Assembly: GCA_025359105.1 (NCBI GenBank)
Contig: JANYHK010000071.1
Span: forward strand, 1 to 43,810
Direction of reading: 5' to 3'
Source of the DNA: Myxococcales bacterium
GTDB taxonomy: Bacteria > Myxococcota_A > Polyangia > Polyangiales > Polyangiaceae
DNA: 43,810 bases
Below are positions 18,696 through 28,122 of this stretch, piece after piece. Every line of letters starts with the position of its first letter. Within the stretch, counting starts at the first letter, position 1. Both the position numbers and the translations under genes were made by a program. Under the pieces are notes generated by a model. That model did not search any database. It had not been told where the DNA came from and saw nothing but the letters and a program-made list of their open reading frames with translations.

Positions 18696-20234
18696 TCAAC
18701 GCCCCGCGCACTTTGGATGGCTTCGGTCGAAGTCGCTCCGGAGCCTCGCCTCCGGCCATTTCGCCCGGTCCGCCATGTTCTCGCGCCGCTGGGGCGCCGC
18801 GAATTTGTAGAGCTCGGGGTGCTTCGCGATCTCCTTCTCTAGCGCCCACGCCGCGGCGCAGTCTCCTGCGTTCACCAGGCAATTCGTTCCGTGCCGCTCG
18901 AGGTTGTCGGGGCCGAGGATCACCTCGTGATCGAACTCGTCCTTCGGGGGTGTGGTGGGAAGGAGCTCGCGCAAGGTCTTCACGTGCTCGGCGCAGAAGC
19001 CGACCTCCTTCTTCGCGTCGTTGGCGAGCTGCAGCGCCAGGCTCGCGCGAAGGATCTTGTCGCGCGCCGTCAGGTCGTTGCCCTGGCAGTACATCGCCGC
19101 CTGTTGATCGACTGTGCGGTCGAGAGACTCCGGGGAAGAGTCGGCCCCGCGGAGCTTCTCGAAGGCCTTGCGGACGAGCACCCTCCCGGCGGCGCACTGC
19201 CCCGCGAGCATCTGGCACTCGGCGCGCAACATCGCCCAGTACGACGAGGTGTTGGTCGAAAGCCCGCCCGGGCGCGGGTCGAGGTGGTCGTGCTGGTCGA
19301 GCTCCGCGAGGCATGCCTTGCCGTCGCGCGAGGCGAACCTGGTGCGCGCGGCGTCGACGTGCTCTGCCGCCGCCTTCTCGCGGTCGGTCGTCTCTTTCAG
19401 ACGCCCGGCGAGGTTCGCGGCCGGCGGATCTTCGTTGGCACGCGCCTCCTTCGCGTCCGGGCTCTCGCCGTCCGTCAGCTCGCGAAGGGCGAGGCGGATC
19501 GGGACCCTGCAGGCCTGCACCTCCTTGGCGGTCTCGCTGCGGCAGCTCGCGAGGACGCCGCCGCGCTTGTCGGCCTTCGACTCCGTCGAGCGGTTGCCCC
19601 CGGCGGAGAAGCCGAACGCGCTGCCCCCGACCGCCCCCTTCAAGCTCGACTGCGCTCCGAGGGCGAAGGCTCCGAGGTTATACCCGTACACGAAGTGGGT
19701 TGCGTCCTTGCAACCGGCGACCTTCTTGAGCGAGCCGCGGTAGATGGCCGGGCGGGTCGCGGTGCGGGTCCCGCTGACGAAGTACTCCATGTGGAATTTT
19801 TCGCCCCCCTGGACGCGTCCGCCGAGGGTCGCGGCGCCGAGCGGCAGCTTCGCGTAGAGCTCGCCCTCGTCATGGATGTCGAGCGACTCGAGCGATCCGC
19901 TCGTCCATTCGATGGGCTTGTAGGAGCCGAGAGAGCCCTTCACCGAGTCGTCGCTGCAACCGTCGAGGATTTTCAGATCGCACCCCTCGTACCTCACGAA
20001 GACGACGTCGCTCGCGGTGAGCGACTCGAAGCTCGACATGTCCGTCGCGTCCCACTCGATGATGAACGGGCGCTCGTGGTTCTTCGGGTTGCACTTGTTC
20101 TTGCCGGCGAACGACTGCGACATGCCCGTGCTCTGGACCTGGTCGGCCGACTTCGTGCCCGGCTGGACCGATGAGCCTCCGCACGCAGCGATCAGAACGA
20201 GCACCGCAATCCCACCCGTTTTGGCCAGACTCAT
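18696..20234 (-). CDS. large lipoprotein of unknown function
   Basis: The 512-residue protein has a lipoprotein signal (MSLAKTGGIAVLVLIAACGG) with lipidated Cys 18. The N-terminal half is beta-rich with a Gly/Ala/Ser-rich stretch near 200-225 (GAFALGAQSSLKGAVGG) that could insert in a membrane or be a flexible loop. The C-terminal half, about 275-500, is helical and resembles TPR-like packing, with several Cys residues (CLAEL, CQMLAGQC, CQGN). I do not recognise the family. ATG 20234 is preceded by GAGGA at good spacing. It lies 16 bases after the aminotransferase stop, so the two probably share a transcript. The 76 bases to its convergent neighbour at 18619 hold no clear terminator. Confidence 0.83.
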   Translation of the reverse strand: MSLAKTGGIAVLVLIAACGGSSVQPGTKSADQVQSTGMSQSFAGKNKCNPKNHERPFIIEWDATDMSSFESLTASDVVFVRYEGCDLKILDGCSDDSVKGSLGSYKPIEWTSGSLESLDIHDEGELYAKLPLGAATLGGRVQGGEKFHMEYFVSGTRTATRPAIYRGSLKKVAGCKDATHFVYGYNLGAFALGAQSSLKGAVGGSAFGFSAGGNRSTESKADKRGGVLASCRSETAKEVQACRVPIRLALRELTDGESPDAKEARANEDPPAANLAGRLKETTDREKAAAEHVDAARTRFASRDGKACLAELDQHDHLDPRPGGLSTNTSSYWAMLRAECQMLAGQCAAGRVLVRKAFEKLRGADSSPESLDRTVDQQAAMYCQGNDLTARDKILRASLALQLANDAKKEVGFCAEHVKTLRELLPTTPPKDEFDHEVILGPDNLERHGTNCLVNAGDCAAAWALEKEIAKHPELYKFAAPQRRENMADRAKWPEARLRSDFDRSHPKCAGR

Positions 20235-20250
20235 ATCAAGGTCCTCGCCT

Positions 20251-21573
20251 TCAGCCCTCGAAGACCTCGTCGACGATCGAGAGGCCACGGTCGATGATGT
20301 CGAACGCTTCGGCGAGCTGTGGCTCGTTGATCGTCAGCGGCGGATTGCACATCACGGTCCCCCATTGCAGCACCGTGAACAGCCCCTCCTCCCGGTAGAA
20401 TTTACCGAGCTTGCCCATCACCGGGTGCGCGCCCGCCAGCGGCACGAGGCGTTCGCCCTTGGCGTTCTTCTGCAGCTCGATCAGGCCGAAGAGGCCGATG
20501 TTGCGATGCTCCTTGACGCACCGGTGCTTCTTGCCGAGCCGGGCCATGTGAACGCCCATCACGTCGCCCATCTTGGCCGAATTTTCGATGAGCTTCTCGC
20601 TCTCGAGCACGTCGATCACGGCCATCGCGGCCGCGAGGCACATGGGGTGCGCGTTGTAGGTGAGGCCGCCCCAGAACACGTTGTCGCGGAAGTGCGCGGC
20701 GATCTTGTCGCTCAGTCCCATCACGCCCAGCGGCATGTACGAGCTCGTCAAGCCCTTCGCCATCGTGACGATGTCGGGAACGATGCCGCCGTGCTCGAAC
20801 GCGAACAGCTTGCCGGTGCGGCCCCAACCGCACATGACCTCGTCGCAGACGAGCAGGATTCCGTACCGCTCCAGCAGCTTCTTCAGGCCCTGCAAGTAGC
20901 CTTTCGGCGGCGGCAAGATCCCGTTGGTGCCGGTGACCGTCTCGATGAACATCGCGGCGATCGTGTGCGGTCCTTCGGCCTGGATGACCTCTTCGAGGTA
21001 GCGGAGATTCTCGGCGACGATCTCGTCGTCGCTGTCTCCGAAGGAGTAGTCGTAGGGGCGGGGGTCCATGACGTGGACCACACCGGACATCCCAGGCTCG
21101 TTGGGCCAGCGACGGGGGTCGCCGGTGAGCGACATCACGCCGTGCGTCGCGCCGTGGTAGCTGCGGTAGCGCGCGATGATCTTGTGACGGCCCGTGAAGA
21201 GCCTGGCAGCCTTGATCGCGTTCTCGTTCGCCTCGGCTCCGCCGAGCGTATAGAAGAAGGTGTTGATGTCGCCGGGGACGAGGTCCGCGAGCCGCTTCGA
21301 GAGGCGCGCGCGAACTTCGGTGGCCATTCCGGGGTAGGCGTAGATCAACGTCTCCGCCTGCTTCTTGATGGCCTCGATCACGTGGGGGTGACCGTGCCCG
21401 ATGTTCACGCTCATCAACTGACTGTTGAAGTCGATCCAGCGCTTCCCCTCGGGCGAATACAGGTAAATGCCCTCCGCCTTGGCGATGGGCATCGGATCCA
21501 CCTTGCCCGTCGCGGACCACGAAAAGAGGCTGTGCTTGGTGCACAGCTCGACCATTTCTTGGGAGTGCATCAT
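20251..21573 (-). CDS. class III (PLP) aminotransferase, taurine/omega-amino acid type
   Basis: This PLP enzyme moves an omega-amino group to a keto acid such as pyruvate. Markers are TLGGAEANENAIKAARL (about 105-121), YRSYHGATHG (about 130), the PLP-binding Asp in CDEVMCGWGRTG (about 255) and the Schiff-base Lys in MAKGLTSSY (about 283). The N-terminal FSWSATGKVDPMPI and the FNSQLMSVNIGHGHP segment resemble taurine-pyruvate aminotransferases, but substrate choice within class III cannot be read from sequence alone. Length is 440 residues, normal for the family. Two adjacent ATGs (21573, 21570) are possible starts. It is followed by the lipoprotein gene at 20234. Confidence 0.92.
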   Translation of the reverse strand: MMHSQEMVELCTKHSLFSWSATGKVDPMPIAKAEGIYLYSPEGKRWIDFNSQLMSVNIGHGHPHVIEAIKKQAETLIYAYPGMATEVRARLSKRLADLVPGDINTFFYTLGGAEANENAIKAARLFTGRHKIIARYRSYHGATHGVMSLTGDPRRWPNEPGMSGVVHVMDPRPYDYSFGDSDDEIVAENLRYLEEVIQAEGPHTIAAMFIETVTGTNGILPPPKGYLQGLKKLLERYGILLVCDEVMCGWGRTGKLFAFEHGGIVPDIVTMAKGLTSSYMPLGVMGLSDKIAAHFRDNVFWGGLTYNAHPMCLAAAMAVIDVLESEKLIENSAKMGDVMGVHMARLGKKHRCVKEHRNIGLFGLIELQKNAKGERLVPLAGAHPVMGKLGKFYREEGLFTVLQWGTVMCNPPLTINEPQLAEAFDIIDRGLSIVDEVFEG

Positions 21574-21648
21574 CAGGCACCCACTTTTACTCTCTCCCTC
21601 GCCGGCCGGCCAGCCGGCTCGTGAGCGCACGCGCCTTGCCGCCCGGCG

Positions 21649-21993
21649 TCACTCGCCCGGTGTCACCGTGCCGCCGGGGAGAACCGTGAACGGCTCGGTG
21701 GTGAAGCTGGCTCCGTAGACGTGGTTGTAGAGAGGTTTGCTGCCAGGGCACACCGATACGCGGAAGGCAAAGGTGCCCGGCTCCGCGTAGCGCGCGGTCT
21801 TGGGCGTGGGGGGGCACCCGTGAACGTACTGCACCGTCGTGAGGCTGCCGTGCGCCGGCACCGTGACGCACGTGCCCGCGTCGACGCCGCACGCGGACGC
21901 AAGCGTCACGTTTCCCCTCGGAACCGGCTCCCAGGCGCCGCGCTTCTTGTCCAGCTTCATGACCTCCACGCTCGCGGCGAAGGACATCGGCAC
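21649..21993 (-). CDS. small conserved-looking protein, probably 5'-truncated
   Basis: The 114-residue frame looks coding, with good codon bias and a beta-rich, Cys-containing sequence (CGVDAGTCVTV, VHGCPPTPK, FRVSVCPGSKP). It resembles the back half of a secreted or lipoprotein domain. No signal peptide precedes it. Reading the same frame upstream gives QIDNTSNVP, sensible beta-strand sequence, but no start codon other than a GTG at NV, and a stop occurs further up. The frame ATG at about 22106, with KRQRSAAAIDG, lies in another phase. A lost N-terminus or a frameshift near 22000-22020 is therefore plausible. What else it could be: a genuine short protein starting at ATG 21993. Confidence 0.5.
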   Translation of the reverse strand: MPMSFAASVEVMKLDKKRGAWEPVPRGNVTLASACGVDAGTCVTVPAHGSLTTVQYVHGCPPTPKTARYAEPGTFAFRVSVCPGSKPLYNHVYGASFTTEPFTVLPGGTVTPGE

Positions 21994-22143
21994 ATTCGAG
22001 GTGTTGTCGATCTGGCGTCGCCGACGACCCTGATGACGTCCGCCGCGGCGCGCTCCGAAGGCGCCTCACGTCCGTCGATCGCCGCGGCGCTCCGCTGACG
22101 TTTCATGGTCGGAAGGGCGCGTGCTAGACCGTGCGAGGGCGCG

Positions 22144-23766
22144 ATGAGCGATCACTGGTACAAAGACGCGATCTTCTACGAGGTGTACGTTCGCGGGTTC
22201 TTCGACTCGAACGGGGACGGCCGCGGCGATCTGCCCGGCCTCATCGCCAAGCTCGACTACCTGGTGGAGCTCGGCGTCGACTGCATCTGGCTCTTGCCGA
22301 CCTACCCCTCGCCCCGCAAGGACGATGGGTACGACGTCAGCGATTTTGTCGGCGTTCACCCGGAGTACGGAACGCTCGCGGATTTCGATCGCCTGATCGC
22401 CGAAGCGCATCACCGCGGCCTCAAGGTCATCGGTGACCTCGTCCTGAACCATTGCTCGAGTGAGCATCCTTGGTTTCTGTCGGCGCGCTCCGACCCGGCG
22501 TCGCCCTACCGCGATTACTTCGTGTGGAGCGACGACGCGACGCAGTACAAGGACGCCCGCGTCATCTTCAGCGACACGGAGCGCTCCAACTGGACGTACG
22601 ACGCGGTAAGCGGCCGCCACTATTGGCACCGCTTCTACGCGCACCAGCCGGATTTGAACTTCGACAACCCGAAGGTCCAAGACGAGATGATGGGGGTCGC
22701 GGACTTCTGGCTTCGCCGCGGCCTCGACGGGTTTCGCTGCGACGCCGTTCCGTACCTCTTCGAACGCGAGGGCACGAGCTGCGAGAGCCTGCCGGAGACG
22801 CACGCCTTCGTGAAGCGGCTGCGCGCGCACATCGACGCGAATTTCACGGGTCGCATCCTCATCGCGGAGGCCAACCAGTGGCCGGAGGATCTCGTCCCTT
22901 ACTTCGACGGCGAGTTCCAGATGGCCTTCCACTTTCCCTTGATGCCGCGCATGTTCATGGCGCTGCGCCAGGAGACGAAGAAGCCCATCGTGGAGATCCT
23001 GCAGCGCACGCCGCAGATTCAAGACGGCTGCCAGTGGGGCCTCTTCCTCCGGAACCACGACGAGCTCACCCTCGAGATGGTGACCGACGCCGAGCGCGAC
23101 TACCTGTACGAGGAGTACGCGAAAGATCCGCAGATGCGCCTCAACGCGGGGATCCGGCGGCGCCTCTCCCCGCTCCTCGGCGGAAGCCGGCGCCGCGTGG
23201 AGCTCTTACATGGCCTGCTCCTCTCGTTGCCCGGGAGCCCCTTCCTCTATTACGGCGACGAGCTGGGGATGGGCGACAACGTCTACCTGGGCGATCGCGA
23301 CGGCGTGCGGACGCCGATGCAGTGGTCCTCGGACGTCAACGCGGGCTTCTCCCGCGCCGAACCGGCGAAGCTGTACAGCCCGGTCTCGATGGATGCGGTC
23401 TACAATTACCAGAGCATCAACGTGGAGGTGCAAAACCGCAGCGAGGCGTCGCTCCTGCGCTGGGTGCGCCGCATGATCCGTGCGCGCAAGACGACACGCG
23501 CGTTCGGGCGCGGCGCGCTCGCCTTCGTCGAGACGGAGAACGAACGGGTCCTGGCGTTCGTCCGTACGTACGAGAAGGAGGAGGTGCTCGTCGTCGCCAA
23601 CCTCTCGCGCTTCGTCCAGCCGGCTAGCCTGGCGATGGGCGTTCACGCCGGCAAGCGTCCGCGTGAAATCGTCGGCGAGGCGGTATTTCCCGTGCTCACC
23701 GAGCGTTACTTCCTCTCCCTCGGCCCTCACGCGTTCTACTGGTTCCGACTGGAGACCCCGACGTGA
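22144..23766 (+). CDS. treS: trehalose synthase (maltose-trehalose isomerase), GH13
   Basis: TreS interconverts maltose and trehalose by an intramolecular transfer. All GH13 regions are visible: DLVLNHCSSEHPWF (region I), GLDGFRCDAVPYL with the nucleophile Asp (region II), LIAEANQWP with the acid Glu (region III) and FLRNHDELTLE (region IV). The N-terminal WYKDAIFYEVYVRGFFDSNG is typical of TreS rather than oligo-1,6-glucosidase. The 540 residues match the single-domain form; no maltokinase domain is fused. ATG 22144 follows GAGGG at a fair distance. Its TGA overlaps the next gene's GTG by 3 bases within GTGA. Confidence 0.93.
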   Translation: MSDHWYKDAIFYEVYVRGFFDSNGDGRGDLPGLIAKLDYLVELGVDCIWLLPTYPSPRKDDGYDVSDFVGVHPEYGTLADFDRLIAEAHHRGLKVIGDLVLNHCSSEHPWFLSARSDPASPYRDYFVWSDDATQYKDARVIFSDTERSNWTYDAVSGRHYWHRFYAHQPDLNFDNPKVQDEMMGVADFWLRRGLDGFRCDAVPYLFEREGTSCESLPETHAFVKRLRAHIDANFTGRILIAEANQWPEDLVPYFDGEFQMAFHFPLMPRMFMALRQETKKPIVEILQRTPQIQDGCQWGLFLRNHDELTLEMVTDAERDYLYEEYAKDPQMRLNAGIRRRLSPLLGGSRRRVELLHGLLLSLPGSPFLYYGDELGMGDNVYLGDRDGVRTPMQWSSDVNAGFSRAEPAKLYSPVSMDAVYNYQSINVEVQNRSEASLLRWVRRMIRARKTTRAFGRGALAFVETENERVLAFVRTYEKEEVLVVANLSRFVQPASLAMGVHAGKRPREIVGEAVFPVLTERYFLSLGPHAFYWFRLETPT

Positions 23767-25949
23767 GCGAGCACTTCGACCAGCTTCTGCGTCACTCCCC
23801 GCTCGGCATCCTCTGCGACCTGGACGGTACGCTCGTGCCTTTCGCGCCGACGCCGGAGGAAGCCGTTCCCGACGAGGCGGTCAAGAGCCTCGTCAAGCGC
23901 GCGTCCGCCCTTCGGAACGTCACGTTCGTCATCGTGAGCGGCAGGACGCGCGATTTCCTCGAGCAGCATTTCCAGGGCACCTACCTCATCGCCGAGCACG
24001 GTGCGTTCCGCCGTGGCGACGGCGCCTGGGAACCCTTGCGCGACGAGCCGGTGGAGCTCGCCAACCTCGCCGTCCGCCTGGACGAGCTCCTCCTCCGGTA
24101 CCCGAAGGCGAGCGTCGAGCGAAAGTCCGCCGGACTCGTGCTCCACTACCGCCGCCTGTCCCGCGGCGATCGTGAGGCGTTCGTCGTCGAGGCGACCGCG
24201 CTGCTCGACAAGATTCCGCTGCTCAAGCCGAACCCATCGACGTTGGCGATCGACGTGCGGCCGGCGTACCTCCAGAAGTCGACGGCGGTGCCGTGGGTTC
24301 GCGAGCATTGTGGAAACGGCGCGCGCCTCCTCGCCATCGGCGACGATCTGACCGACGAGCACATGTTCGGCGCGCTCGAGGTCGGCGACGACGCGATCGT
24401 GGTTCGCCACGGCGAGACGCGGCGGACCAAGGCGCGCTGGGAATTCCAGGAGACCGGGCAGGTCATGGCGTTCCTGGAGGAGCTCGTTGCGTTGCGTGAA
24501 GGGCTGCGCACGACCGTGACGGCGCTGCCGAAAGCCGTAGAGCTCCGCCCGAGAGGCCGCGCCGCGGCCCAGTCGCTGCTCGTCGTCTCCAATCGCTTGC
24601 CGAGCATGCGCAGCGCGAAGGACGGGCGGCCAGAGAGCGTGGGCGGCCTCGTGTCGGCGCTGGGGCCCGCGCTACAGAAGCGCGGCGGACTGTGGCTCGG
24701 ATGGAACGGCAAGACGATCGACGACGACGAGGAGCCGGTCCCGGCGCTCGAGGGCGACTTCTCGCCGGGCCTCCTCGGCCTCGATCTGAAGGAGCGCTGG
24801 TACCGCGACTACTACAACGGCTTCTGCAACAAGGTCCTGTGGCCGCTGTTCCACATCTTCCCGAGCCGCGTCCGCTTCGCGCACAGCGGGTGGCTGGCGT
24901 ACGAAGAGGTGCACCGCGTCTTCGCCGACGCCGCCGTGAACGCCGTTGCGCCCGACGGGACGGTCTGGGCGCACGACTACCACCTCTTGCTCCTGGCGCG
25001 CGATCTGCGCGCGCGCGGGCATACCGGTCCCATCGGCCATTTCTTGCACATTCCGTTTCCGCCGCCCGACCTCTTCGAGATGTTGCCATGGCACCGCGAG
25101 ATCCTGGACGCGATGCTCTCGTTCGATCTCCTGGGCTTCCACACGCCGGGCTTCATGCGGAACTTCCTGGCGACGGTGGGGTCGTTGCATCCTGCACGCG
25201 TGTCGGACGAAGGCATCGAGTATCAGGACCGGCGCACGCGCACCGGCGTCTTTCCGATCGGGATCCTGCCGGGCGACTACAAGAACGCCGAGGCGCCGGA
25301 GTTCGCCGAGGAGATCGAGGGGCTCCTCCGCATCCTCGGGCCGGCGAAGCTCGTTCTCGGCGTGGACCGCCTCGACTACACGAAGGGCATTCCCGAGCGG
25401 CTCCTCGCGTTCGGGAGCCTGCTCGAGCGGTACCCCGAGTTCCGCACCAAGGTCTCGCTCCTGCAGATCTCCGTTCCGTCGCGCGCAGACGTGACCGACT
25501 ACGCAGAGCAGCGATCGCAGGTCGAGGAGATCGTCGGCCGCATCAACGGGCAGTACGGCGAGGCGCACTGGGTGCCGGTGCGCTATTTCTACCGTGCGTA
25601 CGAGCAGGCGCAGCTCGCGCACCTGTACCGCGCTGCGTCCGTGGGGTACGTGACGCCGCTGCGCGACGGGATGAACTTGGTCGCCAAGGAGTACGTCGCC
25701 GCGCAGTCCGAGGACGATCCCGGCGTGCTCCTCCTCTCGCGGTTCGCCGGCGCCGCCGTGGAGCTGCGCGAGGCGCTCCTCACGAACCCCTACGACATCG
25801 ACGGTATGGCCGACGACCTTCGCCGCGCACTCACGATGCCGCTCGAGGAGCGTCGCGACCGCCACGCGAAGCTGCTGGCGCGCGTCTACGGCTCGACGGC
25901 CGCCACCTGGGGCGAAGCCTTCCTCGGCGCCCTCGCCGCGTGCCGCTGA
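23763..25949 (+). CDS. otsA: fused trehalose-6-phosphate phosphatase / trehalose-6-phosphate synthase
   Basis: One 728-residue protein holds both steps of the OtsAB pathway: making trehalose-6-phosphate from UDP-glucose and glucose-6-phosphate, then dephosphorylating it. Residues 1-245 are the HAD-type phosphatase, with [10 protein letters not shown] (catalytic Asp pair) and [10 protein letters not shown]. Residues about 270-725 are the GT20 synthase, with [43 protein letters not shown] and the [15 protein letters not shown]-binding segment. The phosphatase-first order is the reverse of the better-known synthase-phosphatase fusions. GTG 23763 overlaps the treS stop. Together with treS the operon covers two routes to trehalose. 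Confidence 0.93.
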   Translation: MSEHFDQLLRHSPLGILCDLDGTLVPFAPTPEEAVPDEAVKSLVKRASALRNVTFVIVSGRTRDFLEQHFQGTYLIAEHGAFRRGDGAWEPLRDEPVELANLAVRLDELLLRYPKASVERKSAGLVLHYRRLSRGDREAFVVEATALLDKIPLLKPNPSTLAIDVRPAYLQKSTAVPWVREHCGNGARLLAIGDDLTDEHMFGALEVGDDAIVVRHGETRRTKARWEFQETGQVMAFLEELVALREGLRTTVTALPKAVELRPRGRAAAQSLLVVSNRLPSMRSAKDGRPESVGGLVSALGPALQKRGGLWLGWNGKTIDDDEEPVPALEGDFSPGLLGLDLKERWYRDYYNGFCNKVLWPLFHIFPSRVRFAHSGWLAYEEVHRVFADAAVNAVAPDGTVWAHDYHLLLLARDLRARGHTGPIGHFLHIPFPPPDLFEMLPWHREILDAMLSFDLLGFHTPGFMRNFLATVGSLHPARVSDEGIEYQDRRTRTGVFPIGILPGDYKNAEAPEFAEEIEGLLRILGPAKLVLGVDRLDYTKGIPERLLAFGSLLERYPEFRTKVSLLQISVPSRADVTDYAEQRSQVEEIVGRINGQYGEAHWVPVRYFYRAYEQAQLAHLYRAASVGYVTPLRDGMNLVAKEYVAAQSEDDPGVLLLSRFAGAAVELREALLTNPYDIDGMADDLRRALTMPLEERRDRHAKLLARVYGSTAATWGEAFLGALAACR

Positions 25950-26131
25950 GCGCGTCGCTCGCCGACGTGCGCGCTATTCGCGAAGCCGGCTCGCGAGTCG
26001 GCACGAGAGATGGACCAGGATTTCGGCACAAAGTGGATCGAAGGGGGTTCACGCGACGGTTTGCCCCGCGATATTCCAGCTGAAATCGCCATTCGACCGG
26101 TGAGGGGGCTACAGGTACGACGATTGCTTAC

Positions 26132-27154
26132 ATGGCGGCCATGCAACGATTGTCAGCCATTCTCGCGACGGCGGCGCTGGTCTGCGTTCACTGCTCGGCC
26201 GCGCCGAGCGCTGGGACGACGAGCGACGATCAGAACCAGACCGGCAGCAAGTCGTCGCGCAGCTGGAGCTCGCGACCGGCGATCCTCGAGATCGACCAGG
26301 CCGACGAGATCTACGCCGTCAGCGATCCGCACGGCGAGTACGACACGTTCTCGAAGCTTCTCGCCGGCAACCACCTCATCGATGGCGCGGGCTCCGACCC
26401 CGCGAAGGTCAAGTGGACCGGCGGCGCAGCCATCCTCGTCGTCGCCGGCGACATGATCGACAAGGGGCCGGAGTCGCTCAAGGTCCTCGACCTCGTGCGC
26501 ACGCTGGAGGCGAGCGCGCCGCACAGCGGCGGGCGCGTCGTGGCCACGATGGGCAACCACGAAGCCGAGTTCCTCCTGGATCCGAAGAACGACAAGGCAA
26601 GCTCCACGGGCCAGGACGCGATCGGCATCGACAACAACCTGAGGGACGCGAAGATCGATCCGCAGTCGCTCGTGAAGGGAACGGATCCAGGCGGGCGCGG
26701 CAAGTGGATGGGAGACCTGCCCTTCGGCGTGCGCATCAAGAAGTGGTTCTTCTCCCACGGCGGCAACACGCAGAAGCTGTCGATCAAGGACCTGGGGAAC
26801 AAACTCGAGAACGGGCACGACCACAACGGCTTTGGCGACAACGACATCACGGGGAGCGACTCGATCCTCGAGGCGCAGGGCTGGTACGGAAACCCCGACG
26901 ACAAGAACGCGGGGCAGGCGGAGGCCGACGCGCTGGGCGTCAGCCACATCGTGTTCGGCCACGATCCGGGGGCGTTCGGGGAACACGGCAGCGTGCGCGC
27001 GTCGAAGAACGGAGTGCTGTTCAAGCTCGACACGGCGATGGGCATCCACGAGTCGGGCGGCGTCGGCAACGCCTACCTCCTGCACATCAAGACGCAGGGG
27101 AAGGACTCGGCCGAGGCGCTCGACGACAAGGGAAACGCGAAGCAGCTCCTCTAG
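26132..27154 (+). CDS. exported calcineurin-like metallophosphoesterase
   Basis: The 340-residue protein should hydrolyse phosphate esters using a dinuclear metal site. Motifs are in family order: SDPHGEYD (Asp 65, His 67), AGDMIDKG (about 105-112), MGNHEAEF (about 140-147) and, later, VFGHDPGAF (about 275). Such spacing is nearest to the PPP-like and Shewanella-type phosphatases. The N-terminus is an export signal ending in a lipobox-like VHC (Cys 21), so it probably acts in the envelope. ATG 26141, nine bases further, is an alternative start. It stands alone, 182 bases after the trehalose operon, and converges on the deacetylase gene. Confidence 0.87.
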   Translation: MAAMQRLSAILATAALVCVHCSAAPSAGTTSDDQNQTGSKSSRSWSSRPAILEIDQADEIYAVSDPHGEYDTFSKLLAGNHLIDGAGSDPAKVKWTGGAAILVVAGDMIDKGPESLKVLDLVRTLEASAPHSGGRVVATMGNHEAEFLLDPKNDKASSTGQDAIGIDNNLRDAKIDPQSLVKGTDPGGRGKWMGDLPFGVRIKKWFFSHGGNTQKLSIKDLGNKLENGHDHNGFGDNDITGSDSILEAQGWYGNPDDKNAGQAEADALGVSHIVFGHDPGAFGEHGSVRASKNGVLFKLDTAMGIHESGGVGNAYLLHIKTQGKDSAEALDDKGNAKQLL

Positions 27155-27191
27155 CTGGCCGGGAGATTCCGGACGACGAGAGCCTTCGAGA

Positions 27192-28082
27192 TCACGTCAT
27201 CGCGTTCACGAGCTGTTCGTAAACGGCGACGTGCGCGGCGACGCTCTCGTCGATGACGCGATGGTAACCGCCGCCGAGCGTCACCACGACCGGGACGCCC
27301 AGGCGCCTCACCAGGTCGAAAACGCGCAGGTTCCTTTCGCGCAGGCCGTCGTGCGACAAGGCCATTCGCCCCAGGCGATCGCCGCGGAGGCCGTCGACAC
27401 CTGCCTGATAGACGACGAGCTCCGGACGGTGGGCCGCCACGCGCTCGAGGGCGGCGTCGAGGGCGGCGAGGTACGCGGCGTCGTCGCACCCGTCGGGTAG
27501 GCCGACGTCGAGCGAGCTCTGCTCCTTCTTGAACGGGTAGTTCTTCTCGCAGTGCACGCTCAAGGTGAAAACCTCCGGATCGGCCGCGAAGAGCGCCGCC
27601 GTCCCGTTGCCTTGGTGGACGTCGAGGTCGACGATCGCGACGCGGTGGACGCCGTGATCGCGCTGCGCCACGCGGACGGCGACGGCGATGTCGTTGAAGA
27701 CGCAGAACCCCTCGCCGCGATCCTCGAACGCGTGGTGCGTACCTCCCGCGAGGTGCCCGGCGGCGCCGTGGTGCATCGCCCACGCCAGCGCGCACAACGT
27801 GCCGCCCACGCTGCGTCGGGCGCGTTGCACGAGGGACTCCGACCACGGGAATCCGAGGCGTCGCACCTGCGCGACCGGCAAGCTTCCCTGTTCGACCGCC
27901 GCCACGTAGTCGGTGCGGTGCACGAGCGCCAACTCGGCGAGCGACGCGGGCGCACCGAGCTGCAGCAGCGGGCCGTGCGCCTTGGCGAGGCTCGTCACGA
28001 TCCGGTCGTATTTGCCGAGCGGAAACTTGTGCCCGGTCGGGAGCATCAAGTCGTGGAGGTTCTCGGTGTAGACGAGCCGCAC
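27192..28082 (-). CDS. histone-deacetylase-family amidohydrolase
   Basis: The 296-residue protein is a zinc amidohydrolase that removes acetyl groups from protein lysines or small acetyl-amines. Key residues are present: His-His in GGTHHAFED (116-117), zinc ligands Asp 154 and His 156 in DLDVHQGNGT, a third Asp in AGVDGLRGD (about 230) and the catalytic Tyr in LGGGY (273). Size and order match the bacterial single-domain group, distinct from AcuC. The start is GTG 28082. It lies 40 bases downstream of ribF on the same strand and may be co-transcribed with it. Substrate is not decidable from sequence. Confidence 0.92.
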   Translation of the reverse strand: MRLVYTENLHDLMLPTGHKFPLGKYDRIVTSLAKAHGPLLQLGAPASLAELALVHRTDYVAAVEQGSLPVAQVRRLGFPWSESLVQRARRSVGGTLCALAWAMHHGAAGHLAGGTHHAFEDRGEGFCVFNDIAVAVRVAQRDHGVHRVAIVDLDVHQGNGTAALFAADPEVFTLSVHCEKNYPFKKEQSSLDVGLPDGCDDAAYLAALDAALERVAAHRPELVVYQAGVDGLRGDRLGRMALSHDGLRERNLRVFDLVRRLGVPVVVTLGGGYHRVIDESVAAHVAVYEQLVNAMT

Positions 28083-28122
28083 GGCTGAACCTTAGGGCAC
28101 GAGGAGACTTTTTCCAGCAGGA

